Of a stretch of DNA of 64,000 nucleotides, positions 48,831-59,560 are shown one piece after another. The notes under the pieces were generated by a model. That model saw only the letters and a program-made list of their open reading frames with translations, made no database searches and was not told where the DNA came from. Every line of letters starts with the position of its first letter. The stretch's first letter is position 1. Origin of the DNA: Leishmania infantum JPCM5 (Eukaryota; Euglenozoa; Kinetoplastea; Trypanosomatida; Trypanosomatidae); contig NC_009406.2 in NCBI RefSeq assembly GCF_000002875.2, positions 186,001 through 250,000 on the forward strand. Direction: 5' to 3'. The position numbers and the translations under genes were made by a program.

Positions 48831-50309
48831 AGTATGGCGGAGGAACAAGGGCAAAACAGCGAGAGAGAGGAGGGAGAGGAAAGGCAGGTAATGAACGAGC
48901 GTGGAACATAATCGGCATTCAATGTCGGCCTACAAGTCGAAGCGCGGTCGCGATGGCGCATGCGAGAGACACGAAGAGCCAGAAGGCGAAAAAGAAGCAC
49001 CTGATGTGGAGCGCATCAGATGACAGAAAACGCGATGCGACATACATTTCCCCTGCAAGCGTAATCCTGCCCGTCCTGCCGGGTCGGGGTGTCAGACGTG
49101 TGCGGGACGCGCACCACCACGGAAAGACAAGGAAGAACCCATGATAGTGGCCTTGAGCGAAAGTATAGAGAGATGAAAGGTGAGGAAGGACTAAGACAAA
49201 TCGCAGAAAAGGCAACAACTATCACCACTACCGCCATGCACGCACACACACACATTCTCTCCTCCGCCCTCGTACCCTGTGCGCTCCTTCGTATGTCGTG
49301 GAGACCCTCTTTCCCTTGTGTGCGTGTGCGCGTGTGTTGTGTGTAACCTTCTTTTTTCTTGCTTGGCGAGCGTCGCACTCGCAAAGCAACGTCGAACCAC
49401 ACCGGCAGCCGCAGGGAAGGGGAGAGGGGGAGGGGGGACGATAGACGGAGCGTTTTCAGCAAAGCCGGGCGCTCGTACCCAGCCACTCCCACTCCCACTC
49501 CCACTCCCACTCCCACTCCCACTCCCACACACACACACACACATATATACATATATATATGCGCAGCTGGGCAATGCAAACGCGAACAGTATCACACAAA
49601 CGGAGCACAAGGCAACAGAACACACAGACGACAAGAAAAAAACGGCAGAAGTGGCGCGCCTCTGCTGCGGTACACGCGGGCATCCCCACCCACCCATCCC
49701 AACACGCGCCGGCACACCGGCACAGAGAGAGAAAGAACTCAAATTTACGGGCATGCAAATGAGATAATGCACGTCCACGTCTGCGCATGCACGTGTCAGT
49801 GCCCTTGAATGCATCTCTGCGCTCAGCCAGGAGGCCGTCGAAAAGCCGACCCTGTCGGAACATTTCTCTCGAAAAAGACGAAGACGAACGAAAAAGAAAG
49901 CGCTTGCGTACGTTCCGCCGCATCTCGACAACACTCCAGAGTGCAGAGGGTGTGGCATCCCAAGGGAGAGGTGTGGGCGAGGAAGCGGAAGCGGAGGCTT
50001 TTGCGTTGTGAGTTCTCCCCACTTTTTCTGCCGGCTCGCCTCTCCCGCCTCTTCTGAGCTTCTATGAAGATGCAGGCTGGCCAGTCACATACCCAGCCGC
50101 AACGCAAGGCGAGTGGTGAGTGAGGGGGGAAACGAAGGGCACAGCGCAGCGCGTGAGTGCGCCGTGCACAGACATGTGCAAGCGGCTGGAACCAGCGTGT
50201 CGGGTGCGCGCGTCTCCAAGGAGAATCGCATCTCGCCCCCAACTTTGTAGGCCCCACGCACTGCTCTTGTTTCCTGCACCGCTGCTCTCTCTCCTCCCAG
50301 AGTGGGCCC
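48831..50309. other. Spacer between the 1785-residue gene and the SAP-domain gene
   Basis: About 1.5 kb with no supported gene. It contains the compound microsatellite at 49483-49560 and purine-rich plus-strand blocks. Frames of up to 255 codons here read through repeats and are rejected. It should hold the 3' UTR of the SAP-domain gene. Confidence 0.6.
49483..49560. repeat. Compound microsatellite: (CCACTC)n, (CA)n, (TA)n
   Basis: About seven and a half CCACTC hexamers (49483-49528) pass into a CA run and then a TA-rich run ending at 49560. On the transcribed strand the hexamers read as GGGAGT repeats, giving several G3 tracts with three-base loops. This satisfies the usual G-quadruplex pattern in RNA, within the probable 3' UTR of the SAP-domain gene. 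Confidence 0.88.
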
Positions 50310-51851
50310 TTATGCAGTCGCGGCAACGCTACCGGTGTCGAGCGCTGGCGCGCACCCGTACGCCTCGTTGAAGGGCTCCTTCAGAAGAGTTGACAGCTCA
50401 TCGGAGAGGGCCAGTACCTCCAAGCCAACCGCACGAACGTCCATGGAGTGGCTGCCAGCGCTGGCCGGGATGGTGACGCTAATCTGGTACTCCAGACGCG
50501 GATCCTCTTCTTCGTCCCGCAGCACAATGAGCGGCTGCCGCTTCGTCTCTCGCACAGCAATGGCGATGCCCTTGTCGTTAAGCCGCTCGAAGTGACGCGT
50601 CTCGTTCTCGGACAGGTAGACAAGCTGGCCGTTTTCCGGCGGCAGCACATCGCTCACGTCATCATCGGCGAGCTCAATCACAGGGATGCGGGTGTACGTC
50701 TCGCGGTCCTGTGCGCTGACGGCTGGGCGCGAGCGCAGCAGAATGCGGCAATCCGGCTTCTCCACAGAGGTGCAGAAGGCTGTCTGCACATCCACCCACT
50801 CCCCATACACCCCCTCCACCTTCATCTGCTCGTTCAGCACCACCTCCAGCTTGTCCTTGGCGCGCTTGATGACGCCCTCATAGGTGAGGCGCGCGTTCTT
50901 ACTGACGGGCTGGAACCCACGCTCTTTCAAGAACGCCTCCACAAGAGGAATGGCGCTCTCCGGCATCGCAGCGATCCATGTGTACGGCTTCGTCAGCTGG
51001 AGGCGCTGCTGCAGCGTGTAGGCGGACACGACAGCCTCTCCGTACCGCATCGCCGCGGGGGTGAGCAGTAGCTTTCCAACTTCCATGGTAAGCTCGCCAT
51101 CCATGCGGAGGTTGTTCATGTTTAGCAGACACCATTGAAGCACCTTGCTGTAACGTGTCTGTAGGGCCCCGGTCGCATCCGAGGAGGAGAGGGTGTAGCA
51201 TTCTGTGTTGGCAGGGAATCCCGGGAAGGTGGAGGTGTTCACGCGACTGACAACGGCCTCGGCACAGCTGCCCGTCGTGAGCAGCTGAAATGCCTTGGGA
51301 ACCATGTTTGCCGTTCCTTGATAGAAGCCTGCCTGGGCCAAATCCAGCAGCTTCTCTGGCTGCATCGCGCCTGCGCCAGCCCAGTTGCCGTAGCTCTGCT
51401 CGCTCTCCTTGCCGACGCCTTGAGCAGCTCCAGCGATGGCAGCGGCGCCGCCGCGCTGCTCGGCGCTGTCTTTGCTGTGCAGGTACTCCTCCATGCGTCG
51501 CACTACCGCCGCCTTCTTTGCCGTCGGATCGACAGCGATGCCCGCGTCGGCCAGAAAGTCCCGCATCTGCGCCACCTGCAGCGAGAAGAGATTGCCTTCA
51601 TTCCACAGCTGCCACACCTCCTCGTACTTTAGCTTCACCGTCTTGCTACTAAACGCCACTTGCGGTCCGGAGGCACGGGTGTCACCGATAGTCGGGCCAG
51701 TGCTACTCTGGTAGCGATGGGATACACAAAGAGCAGCAGCGGCGAGAGTCAGGTGGCATGTACCGCGGTTGCGGGTAGACCGCAATGAGAGTCGCCCACA
51801 GACGCTCTGCATCAGCGGAAGCGGCAGCGTCAGTCGATGTGAGTGCAGCAT
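50310..51851 (-). CDS. Mitochondrial-type SAP-domain protein, possible RNA-binding (GAP1/GAP2-like) factor
   Basis: This 513-residue protein starts with an Arg/Ser/Leu-rich, acid-free N-terminus (about 1-48) typical of mitochondrial import signals. Residues 89-124 form a SAP-like helix-turn-helix (VAQMRDFLADAGIAVDP, then KKAAVVRRMEEYL), a fold that binds nucleic acid. The rest looks folded and well conserved in style: YSKVLQWCLLNMNNLRMDGE, LLTPAAMRYGEAVVSAYTLQ and a beta-rich C-terminal half (VYLSENETRHFERLNDKGIA, LEYQISVTIPASAG). The size and layout would suit a kinetoplast RNA-processing factor such as the guide-RNA-associated proteins GAP1/GAP2 (GRBC1/2), but I could not confirm this by alignment. 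The first ATG of the frame was kept because it supplies the presequence. Confidence 0.85.
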   Translation of the reverse strand: MLHSHRLTLPLPLMQSVCGRLSLRSTRNRGTCHLTLAAAALCVSHRYQSSTGPTIGDTRASGPQVAFSSKTVKLKYEEVWQLWNEGNLFSLQVAQMRDFLADAGIAVDPTAKKAAVVRRMEEYLHSKDSAEQRGGAAAIAGAAQGVGKESEQSYGNWAGAGAMQPEKLLDLAQAGFYQGTANMVPKAFQLLTTGSCAEAVVSRVNTSTFPGFPANTECYTLSSSDATGALQTRYSKVLQWCLLNMNNLRMDGELTMEVGKLLLTPAAMRYGEAVVSAYTLQQRLQLTKPYTWIAAMPESAIPLVEAFLKERGFQPVSKNARLTYEGVIKRAKDKLEVVLNEQMKVEGVYGEWVDVQTAFCTSVEKPDCRILLRSRPAVSAQDRETYTRIPVIELADDDVSDVLPPENGQLVYLSENETRHFERLNDKGIAIAVRETKRQPLIVLRDEEEDPRLEYQISVTIPASAGSHSMDVRAVGLEVLALSDELSTLLKEPFNEAYGCAPALDTGSVAATA

Positions 51852-53381
51852 GGCTAAGCACAGACAACCCCCGACTTCGGTATCCGTGAAGTTTCTGTGT
51901 GTATGTGTGTGTGCCCAGCAAAACAGAGAACGGGCGCTCTAAGCTACCGCTCTCGAGGACGAAGAGATGAGTTGATGAATCGCCGCCCCTTTCGTGTGCA
52001 ACCCTCTCAGCACGAGTGTTCGCTGTTCCGACACGCTTCTGTGTAGGTGGTGAGGGACCTCTATCCTTGTCTCTGTCACCACGAGCCTGGCAACGCACCC
52101 GTGCCTGACGCAGATACTCGCACGCGCCCACACTGGCAGAGAAGCTGATAGGTTCTCCGGACTGTCGACCCCCCGCGGAGAAGAGAGACGATACCACGAC
52201 ACGGTTAAGACCCAAGAGAAGAGAGTTACAGGTGACGAGGTGAGTGAGGTGAGTGGCAAAAAAGCACCCAAGAAAATCTGATCTCAAGAGGAGGCAGCGC
52301 CACAAGGGATAGGCTCTCATGCCCATGCGTGTGCGTGTGAATGCGTTGCGAAAGGCGAGGAGGAGGGAGGGAGAGAGGTGCAAGGATGCCAAGCCATGCG
52401 TCTCGCGTCATGTCTGCGTCTGCAATGCGCGCTCACCTTGCGCACTCATTTCCTTTTTCTTCGCGCTGCACAACTAGAGTGTGGAAATCAAGCGGAGCCA
52501 ATGATGAGAGGGCGCGGGGATCTGGTGAGTGCACGAGATCTCTTTGCCGCCCCTCACCCCACCCGACCCCCTTCCCCTCTCTTGCTCTTCAGACCTCCTC
52601 CCACCCCTTTTTTTCCAGGTTTCTGTTGTCGTTGCGGAGCTCTTCTGCTGGCGTCAAGGGCACAAGAAGTCCGCGAGAAGACAAAAAAAAAGGAACAGAG
52701 ATGAATCTATTCGTTGCACACTGCCGGAACTGTGCCTGTAGAAGGGTGTGATGTGTTCTTTGAGCGGGACGGCAGCTTTTCGTGCCTGCGCAGCCGCGGC
52801 CACATCTCCCGTCCTCACCCCCCCCCTCACCATCACCTGCCGCTCCCGCCCTCGAACTTACTTCAACTTGCCCATATGAGTCTAAGCCCGCTCTCCTGCA
52901 GGACAACCTCGGACGAAGAGGGAGTAGGAGGAGGGCGGGGGCATCGAGCGAGGTGACGCGCAGAGGGCGCTGCAAAGGCGAACACAACAACGAGGTGGGC
53001 ATGACGACTGCGTCTAAGCCCTCACACGCGCGAAAAGACGCGCCTGCGCAGGAGAAGTTCAAGCTATATATAAACGTGTATAGGCAGATGTCTATAGCTA
53101 TAGAGATGGGTATCATGAAGATGTCTAAAGTATTAAGCCTCCAACGCATAAAAGGCAAAACAAAACAGACAGACACAGGCATGGCGCACATCGACACACA
53201 CAAGCGCGCACACGCCAAGCGAGGTGGCCAAGACGGCAACGACACGAGCACCAATGCACAAGGCACCGGAGACAGAGGCGCGCATACACAGAGATGGAAG
53301 GAAGCGACGACATGGAGGGAGAGGAACACTGAGAAAACGCAGAGAGTATATTCAGCTGCAGGTGGCTATTCCGTTTTGCGT
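51852..53381. other. Spacer between the SAP-domain and CCCH-finger genes
   Basis: About 1.5 kb without a supported gene. C-runs lie near 52818-52827, A-runs near 52684-52692, and an AT-richer stretch with TATATATA and repeated CTATAG at about 53062-53105. A 246-codon minus frame here is Cys/Val/Leu-rich and unlike the neighbouring genes. It should hold the 3' UTR of the CCCH-finger mRNA and the SAP-gene leader. Confidence 0.6.
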
Positions 53382-56300
53382 TCACTGGTACAGTGGTGAT
53401 TGCATCCGCGTGCGCGTGCCTGCAGCAGGAGCGGAGAAGTCGCCCTCGTCATCCACGTCAATCAATGCCCCCGCCGCGCCACCGGCTGGACGAACGGGTA
53501 CCACTTGGAGAGGCTCCTTGGCCTCGCAGACACAATCGCAGATGGACTTGATGCTCTTCTTAGGATCCGGCTTCTGCTCCTGCATTGCCCCGCCCATGGC
53601 CGCGCTGTCGGGCCGCCCATCGTTGCAGTGAGGCACCGCCGTCGCCGCGCGATCAAACTGAGGGCCGAGGTATCGGCTGACGGAGTTCGTGCGGCTGTCG
53701 AAGCCCTCGGCGGTGCTACAGCGACTATTAGCAGCTGAAGACACAACGCCACCCCTCCGACCTCCCGGTCGAACGTCGGCATCAAAGAGGCACGGCGGGA
53801 CCGCCGCGGCCGCTGCACCAGCACTGGCGCCGGCACCAAGAATGCCGCCGGTGTACTGCAGCATCTCGTGATCAACCGGCCCGCAGGCATTCGTGGTGAT
53901 GGCCGCATCAGATAAGTCCCACAAGCTGGCGTCTCCAGCCGTCATCGTGTGGGCGCCGCCGCGCCTCTCCGACATCGTCATGGCAGAGATGCAGAGCTCC
54001 ACGTCACGCCCGTGCGGATGGCGGTGCGGCGTGCTGCCGCCGCCGAGGAAGGTGTCCTTGTGGATAGACTGGTCCGTTGGCGTGTGCACAACTACCTTCT
54101 CTCCTAGCCCCTCCGCCATAGCGGCGCACATGCCAAGTGCTTCGTTGGCAGCAGCGCAAGCCTCCGCAAGCTCAGTGGCCGGGGCGTTCGCGTTCGGATT
54201 GGTGGGAAGCGCTGCAGCAACGCTTCCGTTCGCAAGCGGCGCTCGTACCTTCGAGGTGCAGACCGGGAACGGAGGAGGAATGGGGAGAAAATGACCAAGA
54301 GATACCCCGACGGCGCACGCGTTCGCGGGTGTGTCGCGGCGTGCGAGGCCGTGGTTCAGCTCGTAGATTCTGCGAATCTCAGGCGGGCATGGGGAAGGGA
54401 GTCGGTGAACGCCGCTGCACCCGGTGTCGGCCATGCAGGAGCCGCGAATCCAGCTTAAACACAGGTTGCGCGGCACATTCGCGTAAACGCAACTCGTCGC
54501 GTTGCGGCACGCGCCGTACCAGCGGAGGCACGGGTGCAGCTCAGCGCTGAAGGCACGATCCTCCGGGTAGAGGCAGCACCGCGGCATTGTTGCGTTGGCA
54601 GCACCCTTCGCCACCGTCGGGTCAGAATGCTCGATCTTAGCCACAGAGTCGTCGCCGTCGCCGTCGCCATTCTCGTCGTCCGCCGCCTCCACGGGAAAGA
54701 TGCAGCGAGCGATGACGTGGTCGTGCGCCGCTTCAGCGCCGCCGAGGGCCGCCGCACCTGTGACGGGTCGCTTGAGCGCCCCTGACTGCTCGCAAGAACG
54801 GTCACCGTCGGGGGTGTCCACAGTCTTTGAGGTAAAATCACTGCCCAATCCGCCGTGAAGAGCGTAGTGCTGCCCGTTCTTGTTCGCAGCGGCAGCGGCT
54901 GCGGCTGCTGTCGTCGCCGGGGTCGCTGCTGGGCATTCTTTGCAAGCCTCCACAGACCCACCCCCGTGTTCGTGGCGGAAGGCGAAGAAGAACGCCTTGG
55001 AGTGGATAAAGCGTGATGCCTCCGGGTTGCAGCTGGCCAGCTCCAGTAGGATCTGCGCCAGCTCACCTTTGCTGGCGTGAAGCAGCTGCTTCTCCAGAGC
55101 CACGCCAGACAGGCCGCGCGCAATAGCCGAGAAATCTGACGCTCCTCCCGAAGCGCCTTGGGCAGTTGAGGTGCCTGCCGGTGCGCTCGTTCGTCCTTGA
55201 CCTGCTACAGCCGTCGCCGTTGTCGTTGCACAGGCAGCTTCCGGCACCGACGTCCACATGGGCAGTGGTGTCACTGTCAGGTTTGGAGAAGAGGACAGCA
55301 ACGGGCCGCGGCGGGAGCCATAGCCACTAACCCCATCAACGCTGTAGTGCTGGAGGAAAAGATGGTGTTGGTGTGGCACGTGTGCGTACGCAGACGGAGA
55401 GCTGGCAGCGGTGCCCGTTTTGTGGCACCTCCGTCTACTGCTGCCGGGGACTGGGAAAGGCGAGCAACACTGGTCATGGCCATTGGCGTACGCCTGCGAG
55501 GACGACGGCGGCGGTGACGCGTAGATGCCACTCAAGTGCACGCTAACACTCTCCGGCGACGTCAAAGGACAAGCAGAGCTCATCGCAGTACCGTTGGTCG
55601 CCGCCACCGACACGGCGCCGCGGCTCCTTCGCTGCACAGTACTGCACATGGTTACGCTCTGCGATGTGGACAACCCGCCCGGCGTCCCACACAGCCGCGC
55701 TGTGTCAGAAGGCGATGTCGACCGGGAAAAGGGTTTCGCAGCCACGCATTGGCTAGCGTTGCACTCGCACGGAAAGAGCACCGACTGCTGGTGGGCAAGC
55801 ACTCGAACCATTGGACACGGCTGAGGCTGGACGTACGGCAGCGTGCTCCACGGTGGTGTGCAGCCCGCAACAAAGGCGTTGTGAGCGCCTGTGAAGGGTG
55901 GCGACTGCAGGGGCGCGGTGTTCGCCGTTTCAGAAGAAAATGCCGGTGTGGCGCCAGCGCTGACATCGTGGTCGGCAGTCTCTTGATGGTGCGAGTACTG
56001 CCCACTGTCACACCCACTTTCCGCTGTTGCTCGCAGCTTGCTGAGCAGTTGCGACTCTTGTTGGGAATCATCGGCGTCTGTGATGGGCGTCACGTCCTGC
56101 AACGGTAGCAATGAGCTCTCCTCATCCTGAGCAATGGCACTCGCCGTCGAAGCCGCCGCAAGCGGCGCGTCCGGCGAAGACTGCGGCGTTGGTGCGGCGT
56201 CGGTCACGCGCTGGAAAAAAGGCAATGAGGCGTAGGTGGCTGCGAAGGCGTGGGGTGCTGCCGTGGATGCGAGAGGACTCCCACTGCCGCTGCCGACATT

Positions 56301-57077
56301 GCCGTTGCTGTTGCCATTTTCTTCGCCTCTGTGAGTATGAGGCGGTGCGTGAAACTGCTGCGGGCGCATGTGCGCCGGTGTATGGACGCGAGTGTACCTC
56401 CTGTCCATGGTGTTTGCGGTGGTCTGTGGTGGGTTCACTCCATTTTGCGGCACGGTGGAAACGGTGGAAGCACGAGTTGGACCCGTGGGCGCAGCCGTCC
56501 CAAACGGCAGAGGTGGTGGCGGTGATGCTTGGTTCAGAGGCCGGTCAGAAACCAGTGTGGCTGGAGCGGAAGCGGTGTTACTCGTCGATGCGTGAGAGCC
56601 CACTGACGTCGTGGCTGACGAAACCGATGCGGGTGCTGAGGATGCCGCGCTTACAGCTCGCTGTGAGCCACGTGACAACGGCGGATGCACCGCGACGGCC
56701 ATAGCGCGCGGAGGCGCGGCGTCGATGGCAAGCGAGTTGCTGCGGTGCAACTTGTCGCGATGCTGCAGGGAGGTGCTGCTTGCTTCACTCTGTGGCTGTC
56801 GTGGAGGCGCGCGGACGGGGCCGGTGATAGTGCCTGCAGTCTGGCTGCAATCCTTTGGCACAGTTTTGTGCGCGGGCTGCGACGCCAGCTCCCTCGCCGA
56901 TGGTGCAGAGGCAGCGCCCTGTGATGTGCTCTTGAGAAGAGCATCGGCCCACCGCCCTGATGGGCCCCTGCTGCTGCTGCTGCCCTCGCCGGCTATGTCG
57001 TCAGGCAGGCATGCATAGGATTTTTGTCGCGCCGGCGCCTCTGTGGAAGAGGATGGACAGAGGGAGCTGCGGCTCAT
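53382..57077 (-). CDS. Large CCCH zinc-finger protein, probable RNA-binding regulator
   Basis: This 1231-residue protein has one clear CCCH finger and one degenerate one near residues 849-892. The second reads CLSWIRGSCMADTGCSGVH, spacing C-x7-C-x5-C-x3-H. The first, CLRWYGACRNATSCVYAN, has spacing C-x6-C-x5-C-x3 with Asn in place of His. Such fingers bind single-stranded RNA and, in trypanosomatids, often control mRNA stability or translation. A helical block at about 659-698 (LLHASKGELAQILLELASCN, then PEASRFIHSKAFFFAF) is the other ordered region; its function is unknown. The rest is Ser/Ala/Pro/Thr-rich with poly-Ala and probably disordered. The C-terminus has a Cys-containing patch (SICDCVCEAKEP). 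The ATG at 57077 is the first true ATG; four codons further upstream begin with GTG. Confidence 0.88.
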   Translation of the reverse strand: MSRSSLCPSSSTEAPARQKSYACLPDDIAGEGSSSSRGPSGRWADALLKSTSQGAASAPSARELASQPAHKTVPKDCSQTAGTITGPVRAPPRQPQSEASSTSLQHRDKLHRSNSLAIDAAPPRAMAVAVHPPLSRGSQRAVSAASSAPASVSSATTSVGSHASTSNTASAPATLVSDRPLNQASPPPPLPFGTAAPTGPTRASTVSTVPQNGVNPPQTTANTMDRRYTRVHTPAHMRPQQFHAPPHTHRGEENGNSNGNVGSGSGSPLASTAAPHAFAATYASLPFFQRVTDAAPTPQSSPDAPLAAASTASAIAQDEESSLLPLQDVTPITDADDSQQESQLLSKLRATAESGCDSGQYSHHQETADHDVSAGATPAFSSETANTAPLQSPPFTGAHNAFVAGCTPPWSTLPYVQPQPCPMVRVLAHQQSVLFPCECNASQCVAAKPFSRSTSPSDTARLCGTPGGLSTSQSVTMCSTVQRRSRGAVSVAATNGTAMSSACPLTSPESVSVHLSGIYASPPPSSSQAYANGHDQCCSPFPVPGSSRRRCHKTGTAASSPSAYAHVPHQHHLFLQHYSVDGVSGYGSRRGPLLSSSPNLTVTPLPMWTSVPEAACATTTATAVAGQGRTSAPAGTSTAQGASGGASDFSAIARGLSGVALEKQLLHASKGELAQILLELASCNPEASRFIHSKAFFFAFRHEHGGGSVEACKECPAATPATTAAAAAAAANKNGQHYALHGGLGSDFTSKTVDTPDGDRSCEQSGALKRPVTGAAALGGAEAAHDHVIARCIFPVEAADDENGDGDGDDSVAKIEHSDPTVAKGAANATMPRCCLYPEDRAFSAELHPCLRWYGACRNATSCVYANVPRNLCLSWIRGSCMADTGCSGVHRLPSPCPPEIRRIYELNHGLARRDTPANACAVGVSLGHFLPIPPPFPVCTSKVRAPLANGSVAAALPTNPNANAPATELAEACAAANEALGMCAAMAEGLGEKVVVHTPTDQSIHKDTFLGGGSTPHRHPHGRDVELCISAMTMSERRGGAHTMTAGDASLWDLSDAAITTNACGPVDHEMLQYTGGILGAGASAGAAAAAVPPCLFDADVRPGGRRGGVVSSAANSRCSTAEGFDSRTNSVSRYLGPQFDRAATAVPHCNDGRPDSAAMGGAMQEQKPDPKKSIKSICDCVCEAKEPLQVVPVRPAGGAAGALIDVDDEGDFSAPAAGTRTRMQSPLYQ

Positions 57078-59560
57078 GGGGGTCGGCACGATGTCTGCGG
57101 CAGGTGGAAACTATCCCTGGAGGTCGCAGAGGGGGCAGCCAGAAGTGCACTAACACGGGCAGAGATCGAAGCCAGACACCGCCCACTAACCCGACCGCAC
57201 ACGACGGAAAAATGAAAGTACGCCACTGTCCGAAATCCGAAGATAGCTCGGACGTTGTGGAAGAGGGGCGTCCCTGGAGCGTAAGAACTGATTCACTGCC
57301 TGCGCGCCAAGCACCGAAAAAAAAACTCTTTGAACAGTGCTGCAGGGGAAACACAAAAAAAAAAGAAGGCGGTGGTGACTCTACTGCTCTTGGTAGTCTT
57401 AGGTACCTGGTGCACGGAGATCACACGTCTTGTGATCCGCGTATAAAGCGCGTCTGGAGGCGTGTGTGTATCTTGTGTATGTTTGGTGCAAGACGTCTAT
57501 GTCTCTATGTGCGTCTCTGCTTGCGAGTGTCTCTCTGCTTGGAGGAAAGAAAAGCGTGCGTGTGCCAAGTGCCCGCAAACGATGCGCTTCTCTCTTTCTC
57601 TAAGCCGGTGCGGCGATACACAACCGCGAGAAAGATAACGATGGAGGCGGCGACAGACAGACAGAAGGAGGGAGAGAAGGAGGGGAGGGAGGGCGACAGA
57701 GTAGAAATAGAAAGTTGCTCTATCACCGAGTTCTATCACTATATCTTCTTAACGGTGGAGAAGGTGCGGAGGCGTTCTTCTCGCCTCGCTCACTGATTGT
57801 TGGGGTCTGCGTGGATATATGGGTGTTTCTCTCTGTGTGCGTGTGCGAGAAAAGTGGAGGGTGTGTGGGGAGAAGGTATAGCGTTGAGACGTTGTTACGT
57901 GCGCCTCTGAAGGGCTGTATGGACGCTGCCAGACCAGATCTAAAGAGAGGAATCCCCCCTTCCTTTCCTTTCTGGGTTGTGCGTGTGCGTGTGCGTGTGT
58001 TGATACGCTCCCCCTCTCTCAACCTTTTTGGGGGGAGAGGAGGGGGTGTTTCTCTTCGTTTGCAAACGGTTGGACCGGTGGCTCGATGAAAACGATAGGT
58101 GCGTGTGCGTTTGCGTGTGCACGAGAGAGGGGGTGCAAGTGGAGTGACCGGCCAAAAAGAAAGAAGTGGGGTGATGACGCGCAAACGATGGAGCGGTGAA
58201 GGATGCGAAAAGAGGGCACGGCAGCAAAGGCAAAACGAAAGCCGCTCTGTGAATATGGGGGAGGGGGTGCGCACGCGCTTGGCGTATCACCAAAATGAGT
58301 GTAGACGGCAGTCCTCAGCAGAGCAGAGGAAGAAAGGGCGAGGAGGAGAGGGGGGCGGCGAAGGAATGCAAATGATGGCAGCGAAGCCAGTGAAGCGGAC
58401 CGAGAAAGCGGAGATGGGACACGCGTAGATACAGCCGCATAAAGCCCTTTGTGCACGAAAAAGAAGGCACAAGAGAGAGCATGCGCGCCATCCAGCAGCA
58501 CCGACGTCAAACCCACTGACTGCATCCTCGTGATCCCCCGCCTTGCCCCTCACATACCAGAGTGCAGTGCAGCCAACGATGGAACACAGGAGCCCTGCCG
58601 CAAGGAGGAGAGCGACAAGAGGGTAACGGGTGGAGGATACGGCAACGGCAGCACCGTTAGCCTTCGCCGCGGCAAAGAAAAAGCAAAGCGTCCGTTGCCC
58701 GTGTACTTGGTCGCCGCTGCTGCTGCGGCTGCCAAGGGCTGAAATCGTCGCGGGGGGGGGGGGGGGGGCAAAGCGGAAGTGCGTTCCCATCCTCAAACAT
58801 AACCTCCTCACTCCCTCCGTTGTGGTGAGGCGAGTGCAGGCTGTGTGTGCGGATGCGTGTGTGTGTGTGTGTGTGTGTGCGTGTGTGAGAGAGCACGTAC
58901 GTGCCTCGTCTCGCTTTCTGTGTTCGTCTTTGTTTATTGGGGGTCCTCTTGGTGTGTTTGTCTGCGGTACGTAGGCAACATCCTGCTTCCTGCTCGAAAG
59001 ATTCCTCTCCCCGCCTCCTGCCCCCTCTTCGACTTCCGCCCAGCGTTGCAGCTCTCACGGCACTCGCGCTGCACGATGCGACACGTGCACACACACACAC
59101 ACACGGAGAGACGGCAATGCGAAAGAGGAACCGAGCGAGAGAGACGGGCGGGCAGGCTGGAGCACATGCGGTGGCGGCCACCGCACAACACAAGAGCATC
59201 ACTTCGCCGCCGCTCAACAGACGGGAAAGTAAAACGAAGCACACACAAAAACAGCCACAGCCATCATCACAACCACCACAAACGATGTCGTTTTAGTTAT
59301 CAGAAGAACATCGGAACATCAGCAAGCAAACAAACGAAAAGTGCGGCAAGCACACTGGCACGCAAGAAGCTCATCAACACAACAAAAACGACGAGTCAAG
59401 GGGAAGCGGCAGACGACCTCGTCGAATGGAAGAGACGAAGAGGGAGGGCAAGTTACCAGAGCAAGACGGAGCTAAAGAAATTTTCAGAGAAAGTGCCAAA
59501 CATGTGAGCCTCTAAAATCGATACGACTTTCTTGGCCGAGAGCCCGTCTTCTCCTTCTCC
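57078..59560. other. Spacer between the CCCH-finger and prefoldin genes
   Basis: A 2.5 kb region without a supported gene. It contains A-runs near 57320 and 57355, a purine block at about 57650-57690, a 17-base G-run at 58752-58768, a GT run at 58858-58880 and a CA run near 59088-59102. It should hold the prefoldin 3' UTR and a long leader region for the CCCH-finger gene. Confidence 0.6.
58752..58768 (+). repeat. Homopolymer of 17 G
   Basis: Seventeen consecutive G lie on the plus strand (poly-C in the transcript). Length is likely variable and prone to sequencing error. Confidence 0.85.

Noticed and set aside
48462..48854. 131-codon N-terminal extension of the 1785-residue protein
   Set aside because: It is entirely translated CA/CG repeat plus flanks, and contains no ATG; it opens at a TTG codon. 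The ATG at 48461 is the first usable start.
49456..50022. 188-codon minus frame ending in Trp-Glu repeats
   Set aside because: The Trp-Glu run is a translation of the CCACTC microsatellite, and the rest is not protein-like.
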